Below are positions 7,059 through 16,619 of a stretch of DNA of 57,753 nt, in pieces. A model generated the notes under the pieces. It saw nothing but the letters and a program-made list of their open reading frames with translations. It had not been told where the DNA came from and made no database searches. Source of the DNA: Fusobacterium_C necrophorum_A. GTDB taxonomy: Bacteria; Fusobacteriota; Fusobacteriia; Fusobacteriales; Fusobacteriaceae. The stretch is from positions 1 to 57,753 of the forward strand of contig NZ_SBAP01000017.1 of assembly GCF_004134945.1 (NCBI RefSeq), read 5' to 3'. A program made the translations under genes and the position numbers. The stretch's first letter is position 1; each line of letters begins with the position of its first letter.

Positions 7059-8417
7059 TTATTTTGCCAGTCGATAAATTGCTTCGATAAAAATAGGTAA
7101 TAAGATATCTAACTTATCAATTTCTAAATACTCATCTTTTTGGTGCATTAAATCTTTTTGAGATTTTAAAAGTGCTCCAAAAGCCACTGCATTCGTAGTT
7201 TGTTTTGCATAAGTTCCCCCACCGATAGCAACAGGCTCGGATTCATAATCCCCTGTTATTTCTTGATACACATCCATTAAGGTCTTCACTAAAAAACTGT
7301 CTTTCGGAAAATACAGAGCTTTGGTGTTGGAATATAGTACAAAATCGAATCCGGCAGCTTCTATTTTCGGTTTCATGGTATCCACCACTTTTTGATTATC
7401 CACTAATACCGGGCATCGCATATCAATGCAAATTTCCAATTGGTTATCTTCCAAAGAAATCATTCCGATATTCAAACTTAAATTTCCGGACTCTTCATCT
7501 GAAAAATGAATTCCCAAAGAAGCTCCGTCTGTCTCCATTTTAAAATATTTTTCGAAAAGTTCTACCAATTCTCGAAATTCTTCATTATGAATTTCACAAT
7601 CCTTTAAGTAATCAAATAGAACTTGAATCGCATTCACTCCTAAATGCGGTTTTGCTCCGTGAGCGGCAACCCCTTGCACAAAGACTTCCGAAATTCCGTC
7701 CTCTTCTTCTACTTTCACTCTTCCCTTGCTTTCCAAACCGGACACCAAAGCACTCGGAAAATTCGCTCGAACTTTCTCCGCCACGGAGTTAAAAGCATTT
7801 CCTCCTCGAAGCATAACCTCTTCCAAGGTTTTAAATTTTTTCACAATTTTAACCCGAACCGCTCCTTTTTCTGCAAAGGTTACCGGGAAAGAACTGTCCG
7901 GAGTGAACGCATAATCCGGATGAGGCATTTTCAAGGTTTGAAAATAATGCTTTAAACAAGCACTTCCGCTTTCTTCATCCGCTCCGATAATCATTCGAAT
8001 TTTTCGACGTAAAGGAATTTTCAAATCCTTCAGAGCCTTCATACAATATAGACACATGATGGCAGGTCCTTTATCATCCAAGGTTCCTCTCCCAAAGATT
8101 TTTCCGTCGGCAATCGTTCCGCTAAAAGGAGGATAGGTCCAACCCTCTCCCACAGGTACCACATCCACATGAGCTAAAATTCCTAAAGTTTCCTCTCCCT
8201 CTCCCATATCAATATGCCCTGCATAGTTATCAAAATTTTCTGTATGAAAGCCTAGTTTTTCCGCATATTCCAAAAAAGCATGCAAAGCATTGGCAGGTCC
8301 CTCTCCAAAGGGTTTTCCCTGCAAAGCTTCCGATTTTACACTGGGTACTCGTATCATTTCTTGAATGCCTTGCACCACATCGTCTTTGTATTTCAATATT
8401 TCTCTTTGTAAGTTCAC
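7059..8417 (-). CDS. pepV: Dipeptidase PepV (M20 metallopeptidase)
   Basis: This cytoplasmic dinuclear zinc dipeptidase has 452 residues, normal for PepV. The metal and catalytic motifs are AHVDVVP (82-88), GRGTLDDKG (109-117) and GADEESGS (145-152), with a late GGGTYAK loop. The start is GTG, directly after the mlaA stop (TAAGTG) and preceded by AGGGGGG. It would complete breakdown of imported peptides, feeding the amino-acid fermentation suggested by ilvA next to it and by pepT elsewhere in the window. Confidence 0.93.
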   Translation of the reverse strand: MNLQREILKYKDDVVQGIQEMIRVPSVKSEALQGKPFGEGPANALHAFLEYAEKLGFHTENFDNYAGHIDMGEGEETLGILAHVDVVPVGEGWTYPPFSGTIADGKIFGRGTLDDKGPAIMCLYCMKALKDLKIPLRRKIRMIIGADEESGSACLKHYFQTLKMPHPDYAFTPDSSFPVTFAEKGAVRVKIVKKFKTLEEVMLRGGNAFNSVAEKVRANFPSALVSGLESKGRVKVEEEDGISEVFVQGVAAHGAKPHLGVNAIQVLFDYLKDCEIHNEEFRELVELFEKYFKMETDGASLGIHFSDEESGNLSLNIGMISLEDNQLEICIDMRCPVLVDNQKVVDTMKPKIEAAGFDFVLYSNTKALYFPKDSFLVKTLMDVYQEITGDYESEPVAIGGGTYAKQTTNAVAFGALLKSQKDLMHQKDEYLEIDKLDILLPIFIEAIYRLAK

Positions 8418-9152
8418 TTAAATCCCCCCTATATTAAAATTTTGATGAGTTTCCTCTTGTACCGTTCTATATTTTTTATATAAAAATCTGACATATTCAT
8501 ATTCAAATGGAGAATTCGTTCCATAAAACCGAAAAGGAACTCTCGATTTTTTATCAATCGCAGAAAGCGGCAAAGTATATCTCTTAGGAAGAGAAATTTC
8601 AGAACTGCCTGCTAACTTATTATCCACAATAATCCCAAAAGCATCCCGTAAATAACTGGGGCCCAAAAGAGGAAGTATTAAGTAAGGTCCTCTGGGAACT
8701 CCATAATGAGCCAGTGTCAATCCGAAATCTTCATAGGGCTTCGGCATTCCCAAAGCACTTGCGACATCAAAAAGCCCTCCCAAGCCCAGAATGGTATTGA
8801 TACTCAAGCGTCCCAAAGCACGCAAAGCCTTTCTCCCCTTCGTCTGTGCCAAGGCATTTCCGAAACTATTTATATTTTTAGTATTATCGAAGAAATGACT
8901 GATTCGATGTTGTACAAAATCCGGCGTGATTTTCCGATATCCCTCTACAACAGGTACAAAAAAATATTTATCAAAGCCGTAGTTAAAATGATATACTCTA
9001 CGGTTAAAAGCTTCCCAAGGGTCATAGTCTCCAAAATATTCCGTAATTTCTTGTATTTCATCCTTTTCTAAAGGATTGTTTTCCGGAGTTTCCGCCATCA
9101 TGGAAAAAGAAAGAAAAGAGAAGAGTAACAGAAAAAATAGTTTATTTTTCAT
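8418..9152 (-). CDS. mlaA: MlaA/VacJ-family outer-membrane lipid-asymmetry protein
   Basis: MlaA removes mislocalised phospholipids from the outer leaflet of the outer membrane and passes them to MlaC. The 244-residue protein has the family core: DPWEAFNRRVYHFNYGFDKY, NTKNINSFGNALAQ, GLGGLFDVASALGMP and a PRGPYLILPLLGPSYLRD block. It has a short signal peptide (residues 1 to about 20) but no cysteine anywhere, so it cannot be a lipoprotein as E. coli MlaA is. It overlaps the upstream hydrolase gene by 11 bp and abuts pepV. No MlaBCDEF genes are in the window. Confidence 0.92.
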   Translation of the reverse strand: MKNKLFFLLLFSFLSFSMMAETPENNPLEKDEIQEITEYFGDYDPWEAFNRRVYHFNYGFDKYFFVPVVEGYRKITPDFVQHRISHFFDNTKNINSFGNALAQTKGRKALRALGRLSINTILGLGGLFDVASALGMPKPYEDFGLTLAHYGVPRGPYLILPLLGPSYLRDAFGIIVDNKLAGSSEISLPKRYTLPLSAIDKKSRVPFRFYGTNSPFEYEYVRFLYKKYRTVQEETHQNFNIGGI

Positions 9153-10443
9153 TCACAAACACCCCCTCTTTTAAGAAACGTAACATAACTTGTACATTCG
9201 GTGTATAAAACATATTTCCGCAATGTCCCCCTTTGGGATAGACAAATACTCTATTTCCCATCGTATTTCTCAAAAAGGAAAGATCTTCTTTTGAAAGGAT
9301 CAATTCGTCTTCGTTCGTAACTGCGACAATTTTAGAACTCTGTTTTAAATAATCTTCGATTCCATGTAAACTGGATTCCGCAATCAACTTTTCTTTCAAA
9401 TACCCCTTCCCTAATTTCTTTTGATAATAAGGAAGAGCTATTTTATCCACATAAGTGCCGAAATCTGCAAATTTAATTTTTACAAAATAGGATAGCATCG
9501 GACTGAACTTTTTGATATGCTCGTCTACTTTTGTATACACTCCCGTTTTTGCCAATAAATCGGATACATAATTCAAGTCAACGGCATTTATACGAAATGC
9601 CAAACCTACCAAAGCCGCTTTTTGTTCCTCTGAAAAATGATTGCCTTGGAAGTATTTATAAATCCCCTCGGAACTCAATCCCACATATTCATTTTTTGCC
9701 TCTTCCTTTACCTTCATTAAAAGAGTTTCCAAGATCTTCTCCAAATTTCGTACATCGTTACCTGTCACTTCATTCAAATATCGATCCAACTGCCTGGCGG
9801 AAGTATAGAGATTTACCGCAGGATTTACCATAAATACCCTTTTAAAATTGAAAAATTGCTCTTCTTCGTCCAACTTGCTTAAAAAAGCGGCATTCGTAGC
9901 TCCTAAACTGTAACCCGTTAAGAAGAAATCACTTACCTCAATTTCCTTCTCCACAACTTGATATGCTTTTTTCATGATTGCATACATATCTTTGCTGTCT
10001 TCTTCCAATAAACCCGGAATATGAAAACCGGAGGCACTTGCAATAAAATTTACCGTCATTTGAGACGAAATCGAAATAATATGAAACCCGGCATCATATA
10101 AAATCCGTTGGAACAATTCCATTCTTCTTGAGTTATAGTCGGAACCTGTCCCTGCCAACAAAAAAATCAAAGGTGCTTTTTGTTTTTGTTTCACCAAAGA
10201 AAAACGAAATTTATCATGATTCCATAAATTTTCCGGTAATTCTCCCCGTTTCTTTGTTGGAATTTCATAATTTTTTTTAGGAATTTTTTCACTCACTCCC
10301 TGCATCATGATCATGGAACTTCCCAGAATCGTAGCATCGTATGGATTTTGAAAAGGATAGCTTTCATACCATTTCTCTATCTCTGCATTTCCATATAAAG
10401 AAAGGGAAAGCAGAAATAAAATGCTGCACAATATTTTTTTCAT
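9142..10443 (-). CDS. Secreted alpha/beta-hydrolase (serine hydrolase) coupled to mlaA
   Basis: This 433-residue protein has a signal peptide (KKILCSILFLLSLSLYGNAE) and an alpha/beta-hydrolase fold. Visible are the oxyanion strand LIFLLAGTGSDYNSRR, the nucleophile elbow GYSLGATNAA and a late histidine in PKGGHCGNM. The ATG at 10443 is preferred over an in-frame GTG at 10449, because the GTG overlaps the AAGGAG binding site. Its 3' end overlaps mlaA by 11 bp, implying translational coupling. A lipase or phospholipase acting with MlaA in envelope lipid turnover is a reasonable inference, but the substrate is unknown. Confidence 0.8.
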   Translation of the reverse strand: MKKILCSILFLLSLSLYGNAEIEKWYESYPFQNPYDATILGSSMIMMQGVSEKIPKKNYEIPTKKRGELPENLWNHDKFRFSLVKQKQKAPLIFLLAGTGSDYNSRRMELFQRILYDAGFHIISISSQMTVNFIASASGFHIPGLLEEDSKDMYAIMKKAYQVVEKEIEVSDFFLTGYSLGATNAAFLSKLDEEEQFFNFKRVFMVNPAVNLYTSARQLDRYLNEVTGNDVRNLEKILETLLMKVKEEAKNEYVGLSSEGIYKYFQGNHFSEEQKAALVGLAFRINAVDLNYVSDLLAKTGVYTKVDEHIKKFSPMLSYFVKIKFADFGTYVDKIALPYYQKKLGKGYLKEKLIAESSLHGIEDYLKQSSKIVAVTNEDELILSKEDLSFLRNTMGNRVFVYPKGGHCGNMFYTPNVQVMLRFLKEGVFVNEK

Positions 10444-10464
10444 CTTCACTCCTTAAAACACTTC

Positions 10465-13400
10465 TTAAAACAACGAAATTTGATTCGTTTCATTCATATT
10501 TTCTATAATTTTTAAATCTTTCATCTTTTCTACAATGGTTTGAGAAACCTTCGTCCTTTTCTTAAAATCCTCAACGGAAATAAAACTTTCCTTTTGTCGT
10601 TCCTCCAAAATATTGTCAATAACCGCTCCTCCCAGTCCTGCCAAAGCAATCAAAGGAACTCGAATTTTATCTCCCTCAACCAAAAATTTCTTTCCGGCGG
10701 AATGATATAAATCAATCGGTAACAATTCAATATGTCTTGCTTCCATCTCTATCATAACTTCACAAAGAGCTTGTTCCGCCTTTTTCTTAACATCCAACTT
10801 TCCTTCTTTGGAAAGCTCTTCCAATCGATTTCTTGCTCTCTCCGGAGTTCCCAAAGTTTCAAAATTAAAATCTTCCGCCTTTCTGGAGAGATAAGCTGCA
10901 TAAAATGCCAAAGGATAGTGTACTTTAAAGTAAGCAATTCGGATTGCCATCATTACATAGGCAACGGCATGTCCCTTTGGAAACATATATTTAATTCTAC
11001 GGCAGGATTCAATATACCAATCTTTTACATGCTTTTCCTTCATGAGATCGGAGTATTTCTTCCAACCCTCCGGATCCTTACTCGGCTTTCCTTTTCGAAC
11101 AAACTCCATAATCTTAAAAGCGGTACCTTTTTCAATTCCCTGATCAATCAAGTAGTTCATAATGTCATCCCGCACCGTAATCACTTCGGAAAGAGTTGCC
11201 TGTTTCTGTCGAATAAATTCCTGAGCATTGTTTAACCAGACGTCCGTTCCATGCGACAAACCGGAAATCCGAACCAATTCCGCAAAGGTAGTCGGTCTGG
11301 TATCCAACAACATTTGTCGCACAAAAGGAGTTCCAAATTCCGGAATTCCAAAAGTTGCCACTTCCGAACCGATTTGTTCCGCAGTAACTCCTAACGATTC
11401 CGTACCGGAAAAAATCTTTAAGGTATCCGGATCTGACAAAGGAATCTCATAAATATCTAAGCCGGTGTATTCCTGCAATAATTTTATAGTTGTCGGATCG
11501 TCATGTCCTAAAATATCCAATTTTACCAATTGTTCGTCCATAACATGATAGTCATAATGTGTGGTAATCGAATCACTCATTTCATCATTGGCAGGCTTTT
11601 GTACCGGACAAAATTCAAAAATATTATGATCGGAAGGAACAACAACCATTCCTCCCGGATGTTGTCCTGTCGTTTTCTTTGCTCCCTCACACTTTTTAGC
11701 CAGTCGTACCACCTCTGCCTGACTGATTGCCATACCGTTGTCCTCAAAATATTTTCTGACATAGCCTGCCGCATTCTTTTCTGCCAGAGTAGAAATGGTT
11801 CCCGCCTTAAATACATTTTCTTTTCCGAACAACTCTTCACAATATCTATGAATTTCCGATTGATATTCTCCGGAAAAATTGAGGTCGATATCCGGTACCT
11901 TATCCCCGTTGAATCCCATAAATACTTCAAAGGGAATCGAATATCCGTCTCGTTTGTACATTTGATTGCATTTTGGACATCTTTTTTCCGGCAAGTCAAT
12001 TCCCACTCCCTCCCGTTCAATAAACTCTGCATGTTTACAGTCCGGATTGGTACAAATATAATGAGGATACAAAGCATTTACTTCGGTAATGCCCATCATA
12101 AAAGCTACCAGGGAAGAACCTACGGAACCTCGAGATCCCACTAAATATCCATTGTCCAAAGATTTTTTTACCAATTTTTGTGCAGAGAGATACAAGACGG
12201 AAAAGCCGTTTCCGATAATTGCATTCAATTCCCGTTCCAAACGTTTTGCGACAATTTCCGGTAAGGGATTTCCATAAATACGATAGGCTTTTTCATAGGT
12301 CATCTCTCGTACCGTTTCCTCCGCATTTTCAATGGAAGGAGGGTAGAAGCCGTCCGGAATCGGTTTTATTACTTCCACTTCTTCCGCAATTTTATTCGTA
12401 TTTTCCACGACAATTTCTTTCGCAACTTCCACTCCCAAATAGGAAAATTCTTTCAATAATTCTCCGGTACTGCGGAAATAAAAACCATTGTCCGTTTTGT
12501 AGGCTTTCGCTCCGTGTACCATTCCGCTTCCATAGAGCAAAATCGTTCTTATTTTTGCTTCTTCAGGGTCTAAATAATGGACATTGGAACTTCCCGTCAC
12601 AAGGATTCCTTTTTCCTTAGCGAGAGAATAAAAATATTGGTTCATCGCTTCAATATAAGAATTTCCTGAAATTAAACCCGTCCCGTTGTACTCTATGTTT
12701 TCCGCATAGGCCTGTCTCGGTAACAATTCAATATAATCATAGAAAGAAATTTTTTCCGGAATTCTGTCTACATTTCCTGTCGAATAATCATGAAACAATT
12801 CGCTGTCATTGATGGAATGTCCCGTTAAAGAGCAACCTACCAACAATCCTTCCCGATATTTTTTCAAAGTTGATTTTAAAACTCTCGGTTTTCGATTTCC
12901 AAAATGATAGAGATGAGCATCCGATACCAAACGATTCAAATTCTCAAGTCCCTGTCTATTCTTTGCCAACAACATAATATTTCTTGTATTTTGTTTCTTG
13001 GTGTTGACAGGAAACGCTTCCTGCATTTGAGACAGTTTTGTAATGCCTCGTTCCAAATATTTATCCAAGAAAATCAAAAACATATTTCCGGTCGCTTGAC
13101 AGTCATCCACTGCCCTATGATGATTTTCCAAAGACAAGCCCAATTTTTTATTCAAGGGTCCCAATCCAAATTGCTTCAACTCCGGATATAGATCCTTTGC
13201 CATTTGTAAGGTATCTATAAAAGTGGGATTAAAGTCGGAATATCCATACTTTTTACACTGTTGCTTTAAATATCCGATATCGAAATCCGCATTGTGAGCC
13301 ACTAAAATACTTCCCTGTATAAATTCTAAAAATTTAGGAAGGACTTCTTCCAATCTTGGCTCGTTTTGTACCATACTGTCTGTAATATTCGTAACATCTA

Positions 13401-14817
13401 CGATATTTTGAGGAATGCTTTGTCCCGGATTGATGAGTTGTGAAAAACGATCGACAATCCTTTTTTCTACAATTTTAACCGCTCCGATTTCAATAATTTT
13501 TCCCTCGTGAGCGTTAAATCCCAGAGTTTCCAAGTCATAGACGACAAAACTTGCCTTTTCCAATTCCTGATCTTCTTGAAGATTATGAACCATCGCCAAG
13601 GTATCATCTACCATGTAGGCCTCACAACCTAAAATCGCTTTTAAGCCGCTCTCGGAGGCTGCCTTATGGGCTGCCGGAAACGAGTGAACTACCCCGTAAT
13701 CTGTAATCGCTACCGCGGAATGTCCATATTGTTTCGCTCGCTTGATGATGTCGGAAACCTCCGTTACTCCTACCATTTCACTCATTTTGCTATGTGTGTG
13801 AAGCTCCACCATCTTTTCTTCTTCGTTGTCCTCTTTTTTCTTTTTATTTTTTTCCAAACGATTGATTGCCTGTATCATAATGACTTTTTCATTTTGAGCA
13901 TAGCTGTCAATTTGTACCTTTCCTTCCACTCTGACATAGTCATGCTTCGCAATTTCCAAACTTTCCTCTTTTTTTAAAAACAATTTGGCGGTAACGGAGT
14001 TTGTTTCATCGGTAATCCATAAAGTTTTCAAAATATTTCCTGTCGAAAGTTCTCTGTCTTCCAAAGAGAAAATTTCTCCCTCCACAATGCAGGTATCTTC
14101 TTCCATAACTTCCGCAAAATCTTTCATCAAAATGGGATTTCCTTTAATTTCTCTCGTTTTGTTTCTCGAAAAGCCTCCATTTGCCCGCTTTGGAAATTCA
14201 TTCCTTTGTTGAGAGGAAAGAGACTTTGCCGCCGCCTTTGCTGCAATTTCACTTTGTTCCTGAATCACTTTCTCTTCTATTTTCCGAATTTCTTCTTTTC
14301 TTTCCTTTTCCCGATGTAAATTTTCTGCGGTAAAGTCTCCTTTTTCAATATGAACGGAATATTGTCGCAGTCCATACTCATAGAGTACCGCCTCCAATTT
14401 TTGACTTCCATGCCCGTCTTCGATAATTTCAATGCCGCAATCCGTATTGACTTCCAAATAAATGTCGTTTCCTTCAATAAAAATTCGATAACTGCATAGG
14501 AAAGACTTAAATCTCGGCTCTGTTTTTCGTAATCTTTGAATCGCAAGATCCACAATATTTTTCAATTCTTCTTTCGGAATATCGGAGTCTAAAAGTTTCG
14601 AACTGAATTCAATTTTAATATCCCGCCCAAAGGTAATTTGTAAATCCTGATACAATCGTTCCAACTCGGAAATTGCAAGATAAGTCGGAAGAATGCAAAA
14701 AACACGCAGTATATTTCTTCGTTCCGAATAACGAATCTCCTCCAACTGCATGAATTGAATTCCTAGTCTTTCCAATAATTCTCTTCCGGGCTTCATCCTG
14801 ATTTCTTTGCTTGACAT
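10465..14817 (-). CDS. polC: DNA polymerase III alpha subunit, PolC type
   Basis: This replicative DNA polymerase has a built-in proofreading exonuclease and 1450 residues, the usual PolC length. In order it has an N-terminal region, an OB domain (about 225-330), a PHP domain split by the exonuclease (start VELHTHSKMSEMVGVTE), the DEDD exonuclease with VVYDLETLGFNAHEGKIIEIG, HNADFDIGYL and HHRAVDDCQATG, and then the polymerase core. That core holds a zinc-binding CTNPDCKH / CPKCNQ set and the catalytic PDIDLNFSGEYQ. The start codon shares one base with the stop of the upstream methyltransferase (TAATG). PolC is shared by Firmicutes, Fusobacteria and Thermotogae, which supports the lineage call. 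Confidence 0.97.
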   Translation of the reverse strand: MSSKEIRMKPGRELLERLGIQFMQLEEIRYSERRNILRVFCILPTYLAISELERLYQDLQITFGRDIKIEFSSKLLDSDIPKEELKNIVDLAIQRLRKTEPRFKSFLCSYRIFIEGNDIYLEVNTDCGIEIIEDGHGSQKLEAVLYEYGLRQYSVHIEKGDFTAENLHREKERKEEIRKIEEKVIQEQSEIAAKAAAKSLSSQQRNEFPKRANGGFSRNKTREIKGNPILMKDFAEVMEEDTCIVEGEIFSLEDRELSTGNILKTLWITDETNSVTAKLFLKKEESLEIAKHDYVRVEGKVQIDSYAQNEKVIMIQAINRLEKNKKKKEDNEEEKMVELHTHSKMSEMVGVTEVSDIIKRAKQYGHSAVAITDYGVVHSFPAAHKAASESGLKAILGCEAYMVDDTLAMVHNLQEDQELEKASFVVYDLETLGFNAHEGKIIEIGAVKIVEKRIVDRFSQLINPGQSIPQNIVDVTNITDSMVQNEPRLEEVLPKFLEFIQGSILVAHNADFDIGYLKQQCKKYGYSDFNPTFIDTLQMAKDLYPELKQFGLGPLNKKLGLSLENHHRAVDDCQATGNMFLIFLDKYLERGITKLSQMQEAFPVNTKKQNTRNIMLLAKNRQGLENLNRLVSDAHLYHFGNRKPRVLKSTLKKYREGLLVGCSLTGHSINDSELFHDYSTGNVDRIPEKISFYDYIELLPRQAYAENIEYNGTGLISGNSYIEAMNQYFYSLAKEKGILVTGSSNVHYLDPEEAKIRTILLYGSGMVHGAKAYKTDNGFYFRSTGELLKEFSYLGVEVAKEIVVENTNKIAEEVEVIKPIPDGFYPPSIENAEETVREMTYEKAYRIYGNPLPEIVAKRLERELNAIIGNGFSVLYLSAQKLVKKSLDNGYLVGSRGSVGSSLVAFMMGITEVNALYPHYICTNPDCKHAEFIEREGVGIDLPEKRCPKCNQMYKRDGYSIPFEVFMGFNGDKVPDIDLNFSGEYQSEIHRYCEELFGKENVFKAGTISTLAEKNAAGYVRKYFEDNGMAISQAEVVRLAKKCEGAKKTTGQHPGGMVVVPSDHNIFEFCPVQKPANDEMSDSITTHYDYHVMDEQLVKLDILGHDDPTTIKLLQEYTGLDIYEIPLSDPDTLKIFSGTESLGVTAEQIGSEVATFGIPEFGTPFVRQMLLDTRPTTFAELVRISGLSHGTDVWLNNAQEFIRQKQATLSEVITVRDDIMNYLIDQGIEKGTAFKIMEFVRKGKPSKDPEGWKKYSDLMKEKHVKDWYIESCRRIKYMFPKGHAVAYVMMAIRIAYFKVHYPLAFYAAYLSRKAEDFNFETLGTPERARNRLEELSKEGKLDVKKKAEQALCEVMIEMEARHIELLPIDLYHSAGKKFLVEGDKIRVPLIALAGLGGAVIDNILEERQKESFISVEDFKKRTKVSQTIVEKMKDLKIIENMNETNQISLF

Positions 14818-15383
14818 TAGTTCTCTCCCAATAAACGATCTACTATAATAGCCACTGCCGCTCTCACGGATAAGTGATTGTACTTTGCATTTGCTCGAAC
14901 AGGTTCTAAAATATAATCCGACATCGTCATAATTTCATCGCTAAGTCCCCAACCTGTTCCAAACAATAATAAATAGGGTTGCTCTTCCGTTTCAAATAAC
15001 TTCTTCTGCAGCGAACAAAAAGAAACGGTATTTGGAAAACGTCTGGCTGAAGTTGTAACAATCTTAGGTCGTTTTCCCTCTATGCTTTCAATTTCCCGTA
15101 TCACTTCTTCAATGCTCTCCGCCACTCTTGTTCGCAAAAAAGCTTCCTCTCTGTCTTTATTATAATTTCCGCCAAAGCCGTCTTGCCAATATCCCAAAAT
15201 TCTCTCCGTTAACTTTTTTTGAGCATCCGCTGGCACCACCAAACGATAGCCTTTGATGTCATAAGTACTGCAAGTTCTTGAAATGTCATGAATGTCAAAG
15301 TTTGTCACGGAAGTACAAACAACATCTCTTCTTTTATTGTACACCGGATAATGTACCAAAGCTAAATAAATTTGTTTTCTCAT
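14817..15383 (-). CDS. SPOUT-type RNA methyltransferase (PF09936-like), partner of trmD
   Basis: This 188-residue protein begins MRKQIYLALVHYPVYNKRRD. The C-terminal LLFGTGWGLSDEIM and LSVRAAVAIIVDRLLGE fit the knotted SAM-binding region of SPOUT enzymes. I match it to the small SAM-dependent methyltransferase family PF09936, which occurs beside or fused to TrmD in several anaerobes. It overlaps trmD by four bases (ATGA) and polC by one, so the three are translationally linked. The RNA target is not established from sequence; tRNA is the obvious guess. Confidence 0.75.
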   Translation of the reverse strand: MRKQIYLALVHYPVYNKRRDVVCTSVTNFDIHDISRTCSTYDIKGYRLVVPADAQKKLTERILGYWQDGFGGNYNKDREEAFLRTRVAESIEEVIREIESIEGKRPKIVTTSARRFPNTVSFCSLQKKLFETEEQPYLLLFGTGWGLSDEIMTMSDYILEPVRANAKYNHLSVRAAVAIIVDRLLGEN

Positions 15384-16090
15384 TTTTTAATTAACTCTCC
15401 TAAAATTTTCTTTTCCCGCTTTGTCCAAATTCTCCCTTGTAAAAGCTCCGGTCTTCTTTCCATAGTTCTTTTCACACTCTGGTAAAATCGCCATTCCTCT
15501 ATCTTCTTATGATGTCCCGACAAGAGTATCTCAGGTACTTTTTTTCCTTCATATTCCGCCGGCCTTGTATATTGAGGATAATCCAAAAGTCCTTGAAAAA
15601 AAGAGTCATTCTCATAGGATTCTTTTCGAATCACCCCGGGCAACAGACGAATAATACTGTCCATCATGACCATAGCGGGAAGTTCCCCTCCTGTCAAGAC
15701 ATAATCTCCAATCGAAATCTCCATATCCACCTTTTCTTCAACCACTCTTTCATCGATCCCCTCGTAATGTCCTGCGATAATGACCAATTCCTCTTCTTGT
15801 GCAAGCTCCAAAGCCATTTTTTGTGAAAATGTTTCTCCCTGTGGAGAAGTATAAATCACCTTTCCCGAACAATCTGCAATAGCACGAAAAAGAGGTTCCG
15901 GTTTCATTACCATTCCAGCACCTCCTCCAAAGGGCATATCGTCTGCCTGTTTATGTTTATCATAACAGTAATCTCGAATATCCCGAATGACAATCTCAAC
16001 TTTTCCCGTTTCAATCGCTCTTCCAATGATACTTTCTCTTTGGAAAGCAGAAAAAAAATCAGGAAATAAGGTCAGCACTGTTATCTTCAT
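15380..16090 (-). CDS. trmD: tRNA (guanine37-N1)-methyltransferase TrmD
   Basis: TrmD makes m1G37 in tRNAs, preventing +1 frameshifting. The 236-residue protein has FPDFFSAFQRESIIGRA, the PFGGGAGMVMKPEP loop, AGHYEGIDERV and the SAM knot SIGDYVLTGGELPAMVM. All are intact, and length is normal. It starts directly after the rimM stop. The rimM-trmD pairing is widespread. Confidence 0.97.
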   Translation of the reverse strand: MKITVLTLFPDFFSAFQRESIIGRAIETGKVEIVIRDIRDYCYDKHKQADDMPFGGGAGMVMKPEPLFRAIADCSGKVIYTSPQGETFSQKMALELAQEEELVIIAGHYEGIDERVVEEKVDMEISIGDYVLTGGELPAMVMMDSIIRLLPGVIRKESYENDSFFQGLLDYPQYTRPAEYEGKKVPEILLSGHHKKIEEWRFYQSVKRTMERRPELLQGRIWTKREKKILGELIKK

Positions 16091-16609
16091 CTACTTCCTC
16101 TTCTCTTCTTTCATTCCTTCTAATAATTCCAAATAAATTTCTCCTCTTTCAAAATCGACTCTTTTTACAAAAGCGGGGGTATCCGGAACCATGGTTTCAT
16201 ACTCTTCCGATTGAATGACCAGAACAGGATGAGCTGCCGTTTCAAATATTTCTTCCACCCTTCCGATTTCTTCTTCGGAATCTACTTCTTTTGCTAACAA
16301 TCCGATATAGTCGCTCAGAAAAATATCCTCCTCCGTATATCCCAACAAATCTCTTCGCACTTCAAGAAGGGCATTTCGTAATTTAGAAGCTTCCGCCTTA
16401 TTTTTAATTTCTTCAAACTGAAATACCCAGCTCTCTCCAAGCAAATACTCTATTTTTTTAGGAGTGAGTAATACGGTTTCTCCCGTTTCCAAACGAATCA
16501 TGCATTTATTTCCCAACAATTTCGGAAGTTCTTCCAAAGTGGATTTCACTTTTACCGCTCCCAAAAGATGATGTGTTCCTAAAATTCTACCTGCTGTTAA
16601 GAGTTTCAT
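16091..16609 (-). CDS. rimM: Ribosome maturation factor RimM
   Basis: RimM assists 30S head assembly by binding S19. The 172-residue protein begins MKLLTAGRILGTHHLLGAVK, the RimM N-terminal beta-barrel motif, and carries a C-terminal PRC-barrel (about 95-170: DYIGLLAKEVDSEEEIGRV). A binding site lies 11 bp past khpA. It is immediately followed by trmD with no gap. Confidence 0.95.
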   Translation of the reverse strand: MKLLTAGRILGTHHLLGAVKVKSTLEELPKLLGNKCMIRLETGETVLLTPKKIEYLLGESWVFQFEEIKNKAEASKLRNALLEVRRDLLGYTEEDIFLSDYIGLLAKEVDSEEEIGRVEEIFETAAHPVLVIQSEEYETMVPDTPAFVKRVDFERGEIYLELLEGMKEEKRK

Positions 16610-16619
16610 CGTTCTCTCC

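Noticed and set aside
10732..14212. Several open frames of 60-200 codons opposite polC and other long minus-strand genes
   Set aside because: They lack binding sites and recognisable domains and lie in the shadow of well-conserved genes.
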